Shown here: one piece after another, positions 32,786 to 44,204 of the stretch
Position numbering within the stretch: position 1 is the stretch's first letter
How the letters are laid out: every line of letters begins with the position of its first letter
NCBI RefSeq assembly: GCF_904849725.1
Contig: NC_058524.1
Coordinates: forward strand, 488,381,763-488,445,762
Source: Hordeum vulgare subsp. vulgare
Taxonomy: Eukaryota; Streptophyta; Magnoliopsida; Poales; Poaceae
DNA length: 64,000 nucleotides
Reading direction: 5' to 3'
Position numbers and translations under genes: made by a program
Notes under the pieces: generated by a model
Told to the model about the DNA's origin: nothing
Seen by the model: only the letters and a program-made list of their open reading frames with translations
Databases searched by the model: none

Positions 32786-33264
32786 GGATTGTCTTACCGG
32801 AGCTCTAGATTGGATCTGCTCAAGTTCCGCCTCGTGGCGGCGGCGAAACCACGAAAAAGCACACGTCTGATTTTTCTGGACCAAGACGCTTCATATAGCA
32901 AAAGAGGGGGGCTAGTGGGCCGTCAGGGAGCCCACAAGCCCCCACTCCGCCACCAGGGGGTGGCGGTGTCAGGGCTTGTGGCGCCCTGGCAGCCCCCCTC
33001 TGGTAGTTTTTTCGCCCAGTATTTTTTATATAAACCCAAAAAAACCACGTAACTTTTCACGGCATTTGGAGATGTGCAGAATAGTGGACTAGGATTTGCT
33101 CCTTTTCCAGTCCAGAATTCCAGTTGCCTGAATTCTCCCTCTTCAAATAAACCTTGCAAAATAAGAGAGAAAAGGCATAAATATGGTACCACAAGTAATA
33201 TAACAGCCCAAAAAGCAATAAATATCAACATGAAAGCATGATGCAAAATGGACGTGTCATAAAC

Positions 33265-33378
33265 CTCGCGGATGAATTCAGGGGCTAGGAGGTGAGCGAT
33301 CTCTTTGCCAATCGCCTTGCGTTTTTCCACGAAGGAATGGTGCAAGTGTTCTTTGACGGGTTTGACCTTGGAATCCAC
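33265..33378 (-). pseudogene. Gypsy-A reverse transcriptase start (split-off part)
   Basis: Minus strand encodes KVKPVKEHLHHSFVEKRK then AIGKEIAHLLAPEFIREV, the start of the Gypsy RT domain. It continues in frame context at 26364 (TPEWLTNVVMV) once the solo LTR is removed. The stretch 33379-33830 is the linker between protease and RT, with decayed coding. Confidence 0.8.
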
Positions 33379-33830
33379 TCGGAGGCGGTGCTCAGCGAGT
33401 TCCTAGGGAACACCCGACATGTTAGATGGCTTCCATGCAAAGATGTGCCGGTTCTCACAGAGGAACTGGATTAGCTCAGCTTCCTATTTTTCTCCAAGTG
33501 ATGTGGAGATGTTCATCGTGGGGGCACTCGAATCATTGGGGTGAACGTGAACCTGCTTGGTCTCACCGGCCGATTGAAAGGCGGACTCAGTAGCCGACCT
33601 GTTCAAATTGAGAAGGTCGGCGGTGTCCATCGTCTTCTTGTACCCATCGAGCGCGACTACGAGGACTTGCTCGTTGGCAATTTCATAGCTCTACTAGAGG
33701 CACTCCTCGGTGATCTTCCGATTGTCGGTCACCATGATCACGGCTCTCGTCCCAGGCATCTTAAGCTTAAGATAGACGTAACATAGCCTGGCCATGAAAC
33801 GTGCGTAGGCGAGCCTACCCAAGATAGCGT

Positions 33831-34140
33831 GACAGGCACTGTGGAAGTCCACCTCCTCAAAGGTCAGTCGCTCCTTCCGGTAATTTTTCTCCCCATCGAA
33901 ACGATGTTCACAACGATCTGGTCGACTGACTCGGCCTTCTTCCCAGGGATGACCCCGTGGAAGTGCATGTTGCTTTTGCTGAGTCGGGACAATGGAATTG
34001 CCATTGCCCTGAGCATGTCGGCATACATGATGTTGAGGCCCGTGCCTCCGTCCATGAGGACCCCACGCAATCGGACTCCGTTGACTGTTGGATCGACAAC
34101 CAGCGCCTACCGCCCACGGGTGGCAATATGGCCTGGATGA
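33831..34140 (-). pseudogene. Gypsy-A aspartic protease
   Basis: Minus strand reads VLMDGGTGLNIMYADML, with the DGG active-site Asp kept (normal for this lineage), followed by FHGVIPGKKAESVDQIVV. Frame breaks occur around it. Confidence 0.75.
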
Positions 34141-36312
34141 TCAGACTGATCAAACCTGGCGGGCGTCTTTGCATAATCGAGGTATTTTGTGACACTCGGA
34201 ACTGCCATGTTAACCTCCCAATTGATAACCTTCAATCGGGTCTTTCTCTCAACGTCGACGAAGATCATGAGAACCTTTTCGGCATTTGGATACCCAGAGG
34301 CATCCTCTCCGTCTTTGTCGCTGTCCATTTTCCTCGAGGATTCTCCGCCCATCTCCTCCCGAAGAAAGCAACAATCTCGGACATAATGCTTGGGATACAT
34401 GGGGCTACCATCGCTGTCCCTCTTGATGTGGATCTGGCATGGCTTATCCAAGAGGTCACTCTTGGGCTCAGATTTCTTCTTGTCCACCTAGTCCTTCTTC
34501 TTCTTTTGATTAGATTTTCCATGTCCTTGCCCGGGGACAGCAGCGATTTCGACCATGCTTGATGTGTCGGCCTTCCGCTTGTGCTTCTTCCCTGTGTTGC
34601 CCCCCGACTGAGGGGTATCACCAGCTCGGCCCTTACCGCTACGAAGGCGGTATTCTTCCTCGCTGTTCACATATCGATTGGCGATTTCCATGGCATTACT
34701 AAGGGACAGATCCCTGCTTGGCCAAACTTCAAAGTGAGCTCCCAGTACTGAATGCATGCCTTGAAGGCCCACACGGCTTGGTGCTTAGTGATGTTTTCCA
34801 CGATGTTGTGCAATGTGGTCCATCACTGGATGTACTTGCGGATAGTTTCATTGCTCTTCTGGATGTAATCTTGCAAATCTGTCAGACCGCCCACGCACTT
34901 GTAAGTTCCCTCGAATGTGTTGACAAACAATCAGGCTAGGTCCTCCCAACTATGGATACTGCTAACGGGTAGCTGATTGAGCCATGTCCTCGCCGGCCCC
35001 TCGAACATGAGCGGTACGTGCTTCACTGTGACGAAGTCATCGCCGCCGCCGATCTGCACGGCCACCCAATAATCCTCGATCCAAGTCTCGGGCTTGGACT
35101 CACCATTGAACTTGCCGATTCCCATGGCCAACCTGTAGTTGGAGGGGAATTTTGATTCACGAATGTGCCACCCGTAATACTCGATACCAGATATGCCTCG
35201 TTCTGCTCATGCTTAGTCAATCACGTTCTGAGTGTTAATGGACCTCGCATTGAGCAGGGGAGCACGATGGCCCTCGTCCTCATAGCCCCTGTGCCGATTG
35301 GGGCTTGGCCTACGGTCATAGGGTCGGTGTCCGAGTGAACCACTCCTCAGAGGAGATGTTCTACTACGAATCCGTCGTCGTGCCTTTGATCCTCATATTG
35401 GCCTCTCGAAGGAGGAGGGGTTCTTCGGTGTCTCGCACGTGCGTGAGGGCTACGGGCCAACTGGACCGTGTCCGCCCTAACGGACATGCTATGAATATGG
35501 TATTGCGATTGGGGTACCGCAGAATTCTGCTACAGGGCAGTCTTCAGCAGAGCCTGGATCTACCGAATGCCCTCCCCAACCATAGAATCACTCGGCTAAA
35601 TGGATTCAGTGATTCGAGTGGTCGCGGCCAAGTTCTGCAGAGGTATGTGCATCACCTGAATGTTGCATTAGCAGTCGTTCAGGAACAACTACTTGTGATA
35701 GCGACTAGAACTGGGTTTGTCCCTTGCCACATGGTTGTTGAGTGATTGCTGGAGTCGCTCGAGTCGCTGGCGCTCATCTAGAGTGACTTGACGCATGTTC
35801 TCGAGGGCCATCTCCCCTGGGGTGTTCCTGGTGATGTGGGTGAGCAGGGCGTGCTCGTTTCTCTGCGTGAGTTCCTCCCGCTGCTGCTCATTGAGCGGTT
35901 GGGGGACGTAGAGGTCAGAGTCGACATTGCGGCGATTGCCCCCATCGCGTTTGTGGGAGTGACCCATGGAAAAACAAAGAGCTCGTCCCCTGGTCGTGTC
36001 AGCCATCAGGATCTTCGTAGTGTCTCCACTGCTCTGGCAATTGGACTCGCTGAAGGAAGGAAACAGGCTAAGAGTGGGCTCGTCTAAGTCGAGCATGGCC
36101 ACCTTTCCCGATGTGGCTTGAAGAGACACTGCATGCTTGATCCAGCGTTGCAACCATGACCGCCCAGAGCGCTTGCGACGAACAACAGCAGGATGTGGGC
36201 GTGCCGAGAGGTACGGCATCACGGGTGCCCCAATAAGGACCCCATGCGCCACCACGCTGAAGTGCGATGCACCACGGGCGGGTAACACATCGGTATCTAG
36301 CGGCGCATCCTA
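34141..36312 (-). pseudogene. Gypsy-A gag
   Basis: Minus-strand pieces: an N-terminal charged region with NEQQREELTQRNEHALL and LDERQRLERLQQSL (36288-35689); the capsid-like segment IGKFNGESKPETWIEDYW then GPARTWLNQLP (35131-34931); a basic stretch with KKHKRKAD (34772-34488); and a C-terminal segment with YPKHYVRDCCFLREEM (34487-34107), a worn C-H-C type nucleic-acid-binding motif. Several frameshifts and stops interrupt it. It is cut from its leader by the Angela solo LTR at 36318. Confidence 0.75.
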
Positions 36313-36317
36313 CAACC

Positions 36318-38139
36318 TGTTGGGGAACGTCGCATGGGAAATAAAAATTTTCCTACGCGCACGAAGACCTATCATGGTGATGTCCATCTACGAGAGGGGA
36401 TGAGTGATCTACGTACCCTTGTAGATCGTACAGCAGAAGCGTTAGATAACGCGGTTGATGTAGTGGAACGTCCTCACGTCCCTCGATCCGCCCCACGAAC
36501 AATCCCGCGATCAGTCCCACGATCTAGTACCGAACGGACGGCACCTCTGCGTTCAGCACACGTACGGCTCGACGATGATCTCGGCCTTCTTGATCCAGCA
36601 AGAGAGACGGAGAGGTAGAAGAGTTCTCCGGCAGCGTGACGGCGCTCTGGAGGTTGGTGATGACCTTGTCTCAGCAGGGCTCCGCCCGAGCTCCGCAGAA
36701 ACGCGATCTAGAGGAAAAACCGTGGAGGTATGTGGTCGGGCAGCCGTGAGAAAGTCGTCTCAAATCAGCCCTAAAACCTCCGTATATATAGGTGGGAGGG
36801 AGGGGGGCCTTGCCTTGGGGTCCAAGGACTCCCAAGGAGTCGGCCGAGCCAAGGGGGGGAGGACTCCCCCCCCAAACCGAGTTGGACTTGGTTTGGTGGG
36901 AGGAGTCCCCTTCCCTTCCCACCTCCTTCCTTTTTTTTTCTTTCCTCTTGATTTTTCTTCTCTTGGCGCATTGGGCACTTGTGGGCTGTCCCACCAGCCC
37001 ACTAAGGGCTGGTGTGGCTCGCCAAATACCTATGGGCTTCCCCGGGGTGGGTTGCCCCCCCTGGTGAACTCCCGGAACCCATTCGTCATTCCCGGTACAT
37101 TCCCGATAACTCCGAAAACCTTCCGGTAATCAAATGAGGTCATCCTATATATCAATCTTCGTTTCCGGACCATTCCGGAAACCCTCGTGACGTCCGTGAT
37201 CTCATCCGGGACTCCGAACAACATTTGGTAACCAACCATATAACTCAAATACGCATAAAACAACGTCGAACCTTAAGTGTGCAGACCCTGCGGGTTCGAG
37301 AACTATGTAGACATGACCCGAGAGACTCCTCGGTCAATATCCAATAGCGGGACCTGGATGCCCATATTGGATCCTACATATTCTACGAAGATCTTATCGT
37401 TTGAACCTCAGTGCCAAGGATTCGTATAATCCCGTATGTCATTCCCTTTGTCCTTCGGTATGTTACTTGCCCGAGATTCGATCGTCAGTATCCGCATACC
37501 TATTTCAATCTCGTTTACCGGCTAGTCTCTTTACTCGTTCCGTAATACAAGATCCCGCAACTTACACTAAGTTACATTGCTTGCAAGGCTTGTGTGTGAT
37601 GTTGCATTACCGAGTGGGCCCCGAGATACCTCTCCGTCACACAGAGTGACAAATCCCAGTCTTGATCCATACTAACTCAACTAACACCTTCGGAGATACC
37701 TGTAGAGTATCTTTATAGTCACCCAGTTACATTGCGACGTTTGATACACACAAAGCATTCCTCCGGTGTCAGTGAGTTATATGATCTCATGGTCATAGGA
37801 ATAAATACTTGACACGCAGAAAACAGTAGCAACAAAATGACACGATCAACATGCTACGTCTATTAGTTTGGGTCTAGTCCATCACGTGATTCTCCCAATG
37901 ACGTGATCCAGTTATCAAGCAACAACACCTTGTTCATAATCAGAAGACACTGACTATCATTGATCAACTGGCTAGCCAACTAGAGGCATGCTAGGGACGG
38001 TGTTTTGTCTATGTATCCACACATGTAAATGAGTCTTCATTCAATACAATTATAGCATGGATAATAAACTATTATCTTGATACAGGAATTATAATAACAA
38101 CTATACATTTATTATTGCCTCTAGGGCATAATTCCAACA
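36318..38139 (-). mobile_element. Angela-type solo LTR (1822 bp), TSD CAACC/CAGCC
   Basis: From TGTTGGGGAACGTCGC (reading + strand) to ATTCCAACA, the full length of the Angela LTRs at 38356 and 45459 and in the same orientation. Flanks are CAACC (36313-36317) and CAGCC (38140-38144), a TSD with one later mutation. There is no internal DNA. Gypsy-A gag and leader continue on either side. Confidence 0.85.
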
Positions 38140-38231
38140 CAGCCATGCCGAATCGTCTGCGGTGAAGCCGAGGAAACCGAAAAGGAGACCAAAACTCCAA
38201 CTGCACCGGAATTTGCTAGACGTGCAGCCGC

Positions 38232-38246
38232 AATGTGGGCGCCAAC
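38232..38246 (-). other. Gypsy-A primer-binding site
   Basis: The minus strand starts GTTGGCGCCCACATT directly beside the LTR edge at 38247. TGGCGCCCAC-type primer sites are typical of plant Gypsy elements. The 58 bp of 5' LTR that follow match the 3' LTR at 19103. Confidence 0.75.
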
Positions 38247-38355
38247 TGTCGAGGGGATGAACATACGAATAGTACCAGGGGTACGAACAGAGGTTGGAGC
38301 CTAGTGATGCTCCTCACTGATGCCTTGGTTTCCCTCCAAGCTTAAAGGGTGATGT

Positions 38356-40171
38356 TGTTGGGGAACGTCGCATGGGAAACAAAAAATTTCCTACGCGCAC
38401 GAAGACCTGTCATGGTGATGTCCATCTACGAGAGGGGATGAGTGATCTACGTACCCTTGTAGATCGTACAACAGAAGCGTTAGAGAACGCGGTTGATGTA
38501 GTGGAACGTCCTCACGTCCCTCGATCCGCCCCGCGAACAATCCCGCGATCAGTCCCACGATCTAGTACCGAACGGACGGCACCTCCGCGTTCAGCACACG
38601 TACGGCTCGACGATGAGCTCGGTCTTCTTGATCCAGCAAGAGAGACGGAGAGGTAGAAGAGTTCTCCGGCAGCGTGACGGCGCTCCGGAGGTTGGTGATG
38701 ATCTTGTCTCAGCAGGGCTCCAGCCGAGCTCCGCAGAAACACGGTCTAGAGGAAAAACTATGGAGGTATGTGGTCGGGCAGCCGTGAGAAAGTCGTCTCA
38801 AATCTGCCCTAAAAGCCCCATATATATAGGAGGAGGGAGGGGGACCTTGCCTTGGGGTCCAAGGGACCCTCAAGGGGTCGGCCGAGCCAAGGGGGGGAGG
38901 ACTCCCCCCCAAACCGAGTTGGACTTGGTTTGGACGGAGGAGTCCCCTTCCCTTCCCACTTCCTCCCTCTTTTTTTTTCTTTTCCTTTGATTTTCTTATC
39001 TTGGCGCATAGGCTCCCTTGGGGCTTTCCCACCAGCCCACTAAGGGCTGGTATGTCTCCCCAAAGCCTATGGGCTTCCCCGGGGTGGGTTGCCCCCCCCC
39101 CCCCCGGTGAACTCCCAGAACCCATTCGTCATTCCCGGTAACTCCGAAAACCTTCCGGTAATCAAATGAGGTCATCCTATATATCAATCTTCGTTTCCGG
39201 ACCATTCCGGAAACCCTCGTGACGTCCGTGATCTCATCCGGGACTCCGAACAACATTCGGTAACCAACCATATAACTCAAATACGCATAAAACAACGTCG
39301 AACCTTAAGTGTGCAGACCCTGCGGGTTCGAGAACTATGTAGACATGACCCGAGAGACTCCTCGGTCAATATCCAATAGCGGTACCTGGATGCCCATATT
39401 GGATCCTACATATTCTACGAAGATCTTATCGTTTGAACCTCAGTGCCAAGGATTCGTATAATCCCGTATGTCATTCCCTTTGTCCTTCGGTATGTTACTT
39501 GCCCGAGATTCGATCGTCAGTATCCGCATACCTATTTCAATCTCGTTTACCGGCAAGTCTCTTTACTCGTTCCGTAATACAAGATCCCGCAACTTACACT
39601 AAGTTACATTGCTTGCAAGGCTTGTGTGTGATGTTGTATTACCGAGTGGGCCCCGAGATACCTCTCCGTCACACGGAGTGACAAATCCCAGTCTTGATCC
39701 ATACTAACTCAACTAACACCTTCGGAGATACATGTAGAGCATCTTTATAGTCACACAGTTACGTTGCGACGTTTGATACACACAAAGCATTCCTCCGGTG
39801 TCAGTGAGTTATATGATCTCATGGTCATAGGAATAAATACTTGACACGCAGAAAACAGTAGCAACAAAATGACACGATCAACATGCTACGTCTATTAGTT
39901 TGGGTCTAGTCCATCACGTGATTCTCCCAATGACGTGATCCAGTTATCAAGCAACAACACCTTGTTCATAACCAGAAGACACTGACTATCATCGATCAAC
40001 TGGCTAGCCAACTAGAGGCATGCTAGGGACGGTGTTTTGTCTATGTATCCACACATGTAAATGAGTCTTCATTCAATACAATTATAGCATGGATAATAAA
40101 CTATTATCTTGATACAGGAATTATAATAATAACTATACATTTATTATTGCCTCTAGGGCATAATTCCAACA
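38356..40171 (-). repeat. 3' LTR of full-length Angela
   Basis: Left-hand copy, joined at 40172 to the polypurine tract. It lacks an 11-bp stretch present in the right-hand copy. Confidence 0.93.
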
Positions 40172-40183
40172 GTCTCCCACTTG
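40172..40183 (-). other. Angela polypurine tract
   Basis: The minus strand reads CAAGTGGGAGAC next to the LTR start TGTTGGAATTATG; it primes plus-strand synthesis. Confidence 0.9.
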
Positions 40184-40223
40184 CACTAGAGTCAATAATC
40201 TAGCCCTCACATCACCATGTGAA

Positions 40224-43200
40224 TTACATTGTAATAAATCTAACACCCATACAGTTCTGGTGTCGATCATGTTTTGGCCGTGGAAGAGGTTTAGTCAGCG
40301 GGTCTGCTACATTCAGATCCGTGTGCACTTTGCATATATTTACGTCCTCCTCCTCGACGTAGTCGCGGATGAGGTTGAAGCGTCGTTTGATGTGTCTGGT
40401 CTTCTTGTGAAACCTTGGTTCCTTTGCTAAGGCAATGGCACCAGTGTTGTCACAGAACAAGGTTCTTGGATCCAGTGCACTTGGCACCACTCCAAGATCC
40501 GTCGTGAACTGCTTCATCCAGACACCCTCCTTAGCCGCCTCCGAGGCAGCCATGTACTCCGCTTCACATGTAGAATCTGCTACGACGCTTTGCTTGGAAC
40601 TGCACCAGCTTACTGCACCCCCATTAAGAATAAATACGTATCCGGTTTGCGACTTAGAGTCGTCCGGATCTGTGTCAAAGCTTGCATCAATGTAACCTTT
40701 TACGGCGAGCTCTTCGTCACCTCCATACACGAGAAACATCTCCTTAGTCCTTTTCAGGTACTTCAGGATATTCTTGACCGTTGTCCAGTGATCCACTCCT
40801 GGATTACTCTGGAACCTGCCTGCCATACTTATGGACAGGCTAACATCCGGTCTAGTGCACAGCATCGCATACATGATAGAGCATATGGCTGAAGCATAGG
40901 GGACAGAGCGCATATGCTCTCTATCTTCATCAGTTGCTGGGCACTGAGTCTTACTCAATCTCGTACCTTGTAACACTGGCAAGAACCCTTTCTTGGACTG
41001 TTCCATTTTGAACCTCTTCAAAACTTTATCAAGGTATGTGCTTTGTGAAAGTCCTATCAGGCGTTTTGATCTATCCCTATAGATCTTAATGCCTAGAATG
41101 TAAGCAGCTTCTCCTAGATCCTTCATAGAGAAACTTTTATTCAAGTAACCTTTTATGCTCTCCAAAAGCTCTACGTTGTTTCCAATCAGTAATATGTCAT
41201 CCACATATAATATTAGAAACGCCACAGAGCTCCCACTCACTTTCTTGTAAATACAAGATTCTCCAACCACTTGTATAAACCCAAATGCTTTGATCACCTC
41301 ATCAAAGCGTTTGTTCCAACTCCGAGATGCTTGCACCAGTCCATAAATGGATCGCTGGAGCTTGCAAACCTTGTCAGCATTTTTAGGATCGACAAAACCT
41401 TCGGGTTGCATCATATACAACTCTTCCTTAAGGAAACCGTTAAGGAACGCCGTTTTGACATCCATCTGCCAGATTTCATAATCGAAAAATGCAGCTATTG
41501 CTAACATGATTCTGACGGACTTAAGCATCGCTACGGGTGAGAAGGTCTCATCGTAGTCAACTCCTGGAACTTGTGAAAAACCCTTTGCCACAAGTCGAGC
41601 TTTATAAACGATCACATTACCGTCAGCGTCCGTCTTCTTCTTAAAGATCCATTTGTTCTGAATAGCCTTGCGGCCTTCAGGTAGTATCTCCAAAGTCCAC
41701 ACTTTGTTCTCATACATGGATCCTATCTCGGATTTCATGGCTTCTAGCCATCTGTTGGAATCTGGGCCCACCATTGCTTCTTCATAATTCGCAGGTTCAT
41801 TGTTGTCTAACAACATGATTGTCAAGACGGGATTATCGTACCACTCTGGAGCAGCGCGTGATCTCGTCGACCTGCGTGGTTCAACAGAAACTTGAACTGG
41901 AGTTTCATGATCATCATCATTAACTTCCTCCTCAACCGGCGTCGCAACGACAGAGGTTTCCCCTTGCCCTGCGCCACCATCCAGAGGGATGAGAGGTTCG
42001 ACAACCTCGTCAAGTTCTATCTTCCTCCCACTCAATTCTCTGGAGAGAAACTCCTTCTCGAGAAAAGATCCGTTCTTAGCAACAAACACTTTGCCCTCGG
42101 ATTTGAGATAGAAGGTGTACCCAACTGTCTCTTTTGGGTAAACTATGAAGACGCACTTTTCCGCTTTGGGTTCCAGCTTTTCAGGCTGAAGCTTTTTGAC
42201 ATAAGCATCACATCCCCGAACTTTAAGAAACGACAACTTTGGTCTTTTGCCATACCACAGTTCGTATGGTGTCGTCTCAACAGATTTTGATGGTGCCCTA
42301 TTTAAAGTGAATGCAGTTGTTTCTAATGCATAACCCCAAAATGATAACGGCAAATCAGTAAGAGACATCATAGATCGCACCATCTCTAAAAAAGTACGAT
42401 TACGACGTTCGGACACACCATTACGCTGTGGTGTTCTAGGCGGTGTTAACTGCGAAACAATTCCACATTGTCTTAAGTGAGTACCAAACTCGAAACTCAG
42501 ATATTCACCCCCACGATCAGACCGTAGGAACTTGATCTTCTTGTTACGATGATTTTCCACTTCACTCTGAAATTGCTTGAACTTTTCAAATGTTTCAGAC
42601 TTGTGCTTCATCAAGTAGACATAACCATATCTACTTAAATCATCAGTGAAGGTGAGAAAATAACGATATCCGCCGCGTGCCTCCACGCTCATTGGACCAC
42701 ACACATCGGTATGTATGATTCCCAAAAAGTCACTTGCACGCTCCATTGTTCCGGAGAACGGAGTCTTAGTCATCTTGCCCATGAGGCATGGTTCGCACGT
42801 GTCAAGTGAATCAAAATCAAGTGACTCCAAAAGTCCATCCGCATGGAGTTTCTTCATGCGCTTTACACCAATATGACCCAAGCGGCAGTGCCACAAAAAT
42901 ATGGCGCTATCATTGTTTACTCTAACTCTTTTGGTCTCAATGTTATGTATATGCGTATCGCTATCGAGATTCAATATGAACAATCCTCTCACATTCGGTG
43001 CATGACCATAAAAGATGTTACTCACAGAAATAGAACAACCATTATTCTCAGACTTAAAAGAGTAACCGTCTCGCAATAAACAAGATCCAGATATAATGTT
43101 CATGCTCAACGCAGGCACTAAATAACAATGATTTAAGTTCATCACTAATCCCGACGGTAGTTGAAGTGACACTGTGCCGACGGCGATTGCATCAACCTTG

Positions 43201-44204
43201 GAACCGTTTCCTACGCGCATCGTCACTTCGTCTTTCACCAGCCTTCGTCTATTCCGCAGTTCCTGCTTCGAGTTGCAAATGTGAGCAACAGAACCGGTAT
43301 CGAATACCCAGGCACTACTACGAGAGCCGGTTAAGTACACATCAATAACATGTATATCAAATATACCTGATTTTTCTTTGCCCGCCTTCTTATCTGCCAG
43401 ATACTTGGGGCAATTGCGCTTCCAGTGACCCATACCCTTGCAATAGAAGCACTCTGTTTCAGGCTTAGGTCCAGCCTTGGGTTTCTTCGGCGGATTGGCA
43501 ACAGGCTTGCCGCTCTTCTTCGAATTGCCCTTCTTGCCTTTGCCGTTTCTCTTGAAACTAGTGGTCTTGCTCACCATCAACACTTGATGCTCTTTACGGA
43601 GTTCAGACTCTGCGACTTTCAGCATCGCAAACAACTCGCCGGGAGACTTGTTCATCCCTTGCATGTTGTAGTTCAACACAAAGCCTTTATAGCTTGGCGG
43701 CAGTGATTGAAGGATTCTGTCAGTGATAGCTTCTTGCGGGAGTTCAATCCCCAGTTCAGCTAGACGGTTTGAGTACCCAGACATTTTGAGCACATGTTCA
43801 CTGACAGACGAGTTTTCCTCCATCTTGCAAGCATAGAATCTATCGGAGGTCTCATACCTCTCGATCCGGGCGTTCTTCTGAAAGATAAACTTCAACTCCT
43901 GGAACATCTCAAATGCTCCATGACGCTCAAAGCGACGTTGAAGTCCCGGTTCTAAGCCATACAAGACTGCACATTGAACTATTGAGTAGTCCTCCTTACG
44001 CGCTAACCAAGCGTTCTTAACATCCTGATCAGCCGTAGCGGGTGGTTCATCTCCTAGCGCAGCATTAAGGACATAATCCTTCTTTCCAGCTTGTAAGATT
44101 AGCTTAAGATTACGAGCCCAGTCTACAAAGTTGCTTCCATCATCTTTCAACTTAGCTTTCTCTAGGAACGTATTAAAATTCAGGATGACACTTGCGTGAG
44201 CCAT
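40224..44204 (-). CDS. Intact Copia gag-pol polyprotein (1326 aa)
   Basis: One uninterrupted frame with all Copia domains in order. Gag (about 1-250) ends in the zinc knuckle CFYCKGMGHWKRNC (about 252-265). Protease active site FDTGSVAH (about 301-308). Integrase zinc finger H-x4-H-x-C-x2-C (about 439-474) and catalytic residues in HTDVCGP, SDRGGEY and NGVSERRN (about 499, 563, 599). RT with YVDDILLIG (about 1000-1008). RNase H with GYIDASFD and AEYMAASEA (about 1171-1222). The catalytic residues I can locate are all present. The length is near that of BARE1-type polyproteins. It is the only element here that looks able to supply its own enzymes. Whether all other positions are functional cannot be judged by eye. 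Confidence 0.95.
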   Translation of the reverse strand: MAHASVILNFNTFLEKAKLKDDGSNFVDWARNLKLILQAGKKDYVLNAALGDEPPATADQDVKNAWLARKEDYSIVQCAVLYGLEPGLQRRFERHGAFEMFQELKFIFQKNARIERYETSDRFYACKMEENSSVSEHVLKMSGYSNRLAELGIELPQEAITDRILQSLPPSYKGFVLNYNMQGMNKSPGELFAMLKVAESELRKEHQVLMVSKTTSFKRNGKGKKGNSKKSGKPVANPPKKPKAGPKPETECFYCKGMGHWKRNCPKYLADKKAGKEKSGIFDIHVIDVYLTGSRSSAWVFDTGSVAHICNSKQELRNRRRLVKDEVTMRVGNGSKVDAIAVGTVSLQLPSGLVMNLNHCYLVPALSMNIISGSCLLRDGYSFKSENNGCSISVSNIFYGHAPNVRGLFILNLDSDTHIHNIETKRVRVNNDSAIFLWHCRLGHIGVKRMKKLHADGLLESLDFDSLDTCEPCLMGKMTKTPFSGTMERASDFLGIIHTDVCGPMSVEARGGYRYFLTFTDDLSRYGYVYLMKHKSETFEKFKQFQSEVENHRNKKIKFLRSDRGGEYLSFEFGTHLRQCGIVSQLTPPRTPQRNGVSERRNRTFLEMVRSMMSLTDLPLSFWGYALETTAFTLNRAPSKSVETTPYELWYGKRPKLSFLKVRGCDAYVKKLQPEKLEPKAEKCVFIVYPKETVGYTFYLKSEGKVFVAKNGSFLEKEFLSRELSGRKIELDEVVEPLIPLDGGAGQGETSVVATPVEEEVNDDDHETPVQVSVEPRRSTRSRAAPEWYDNPVLTIMLLDNNEPANYEEAMVGPDSNRWLEAMKSEIGSMYENKVWTLEILPEGRKAIQNKWIFKKKTDADGNVIVYKARLVAKGFSQVPGVDYDETFSPVAMLKSVRIMLAIAAFFDYEIWQMDVKTAFLNGFLKEELYMMQPEGFVDPKNADKVCKLQRSIYGLVQASRSWNKRFDEVIKAFGFIQVVGESCIYKKVSGSSVAFLILYVDDILLIGNNVELLESIKGYLNKSFSMKDLGEAAYILGIKIYRDRSKRLIGLSQSTYLDKVLKRFKMEQSKKGFLPVLQGTRLSKTQCPATDEDREHMRSVPYASAICSIMYAMLCTRPDVSLSISMAGRFQSNPGVDHWTTVKNILKYLKRTKEMFLVYGGDEELAVKGYIDASFDTDPDDSKSQTGYVFILNGGAVSWCSSKQSVVADSTCEAEYMAASEAAKEGVWMKQFTTDLGVVPSALDPRTLFCDNTGAIALAKEPRFHKKTRHIKRRFNLIRDYVEEEDVNICKVHTDLNVADPLTKPLPRPKHDRHQNCMGVRFITM

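Larger units (their letters stand above)
26370..33259 (-). mobile_element. Solo LTR (about 1.5 kb without nested DNA), TSD TAAAC
   Basis: Minus-strand LTR starting TGACACGTCCATTTTG (33259) and ending GTGGGTCATCA (26370), flanked by perfect 5-bp repeats TAAAC at 26365-26369 and 33260-33264. After removing the Angela copy at 27421-32785 its length is 1520 bp, and it joins the two halves of the Gypsy-A reverse transcriptase exactly. No internal region exists, so it is a solo LTR left by LTR-LTR recombination. It belongs to the same broad group as the LTRs at 22326, 38305 and 52351. Confidence 0.85.
19103..38304 (-). mobile_element. Gypsy-A: Tat/RIRE2-like LTR retrotransposon, heavily interrupted, 5' LTR cut off
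   Basis: A minus-strand Gypsy element. Its parts within the window are: 3' LTR 19103-19507; antisense-frame region 19508-22325; integrase, RNase H and RT 23890-26369; RT start, protease and gag 33265-36317; leader and primer site 38145-38246; and the first 58 bp of the 5' LTR at 38247-38304. The gene order gag-PR-RT-RNase H-IN is Gypsy. The extra antisense frame by the 3' LTR is a feature reported for the Tat lineage. It is interrupted by four insertions, described separately. The rest of the 5' LTR should lie right of the window. Confidence 0.8.

Noticed and set aside
33541..34562. + strand frames of 81-201 codons
   Set aside because: They lie opposite Gypsy-A gag-protease; protein motifs are on the minus strand only.
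36575..37129. 184- and 186-codon frames at 36575-37129 and 45716-46276
   Set aside because: They recur in every Angela LTR, vary with C/G homopolymer length and have no protein features; they are LTR sequence.
37401..37649. 82-codon frame starting MNLS, present five times in the window
   Set aside because: It is repeated because it lies within the Angela LTR. The LTR is repeated, not a gene family.
39093..39106. Long C runs (39093, 46197, 49298, 62734) as G-quadruplex signals
   Set aside because: They are single homopolymers inside LTR or leader sequence whose length differs between the two Angela LTRs, consistent with slippage or sequencing error rather than function.
41892..43706. Several + strand frames of 60-130 codons
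   Set aside because: They are mirror frames of the intact Angela gag-pol on the minus strand.
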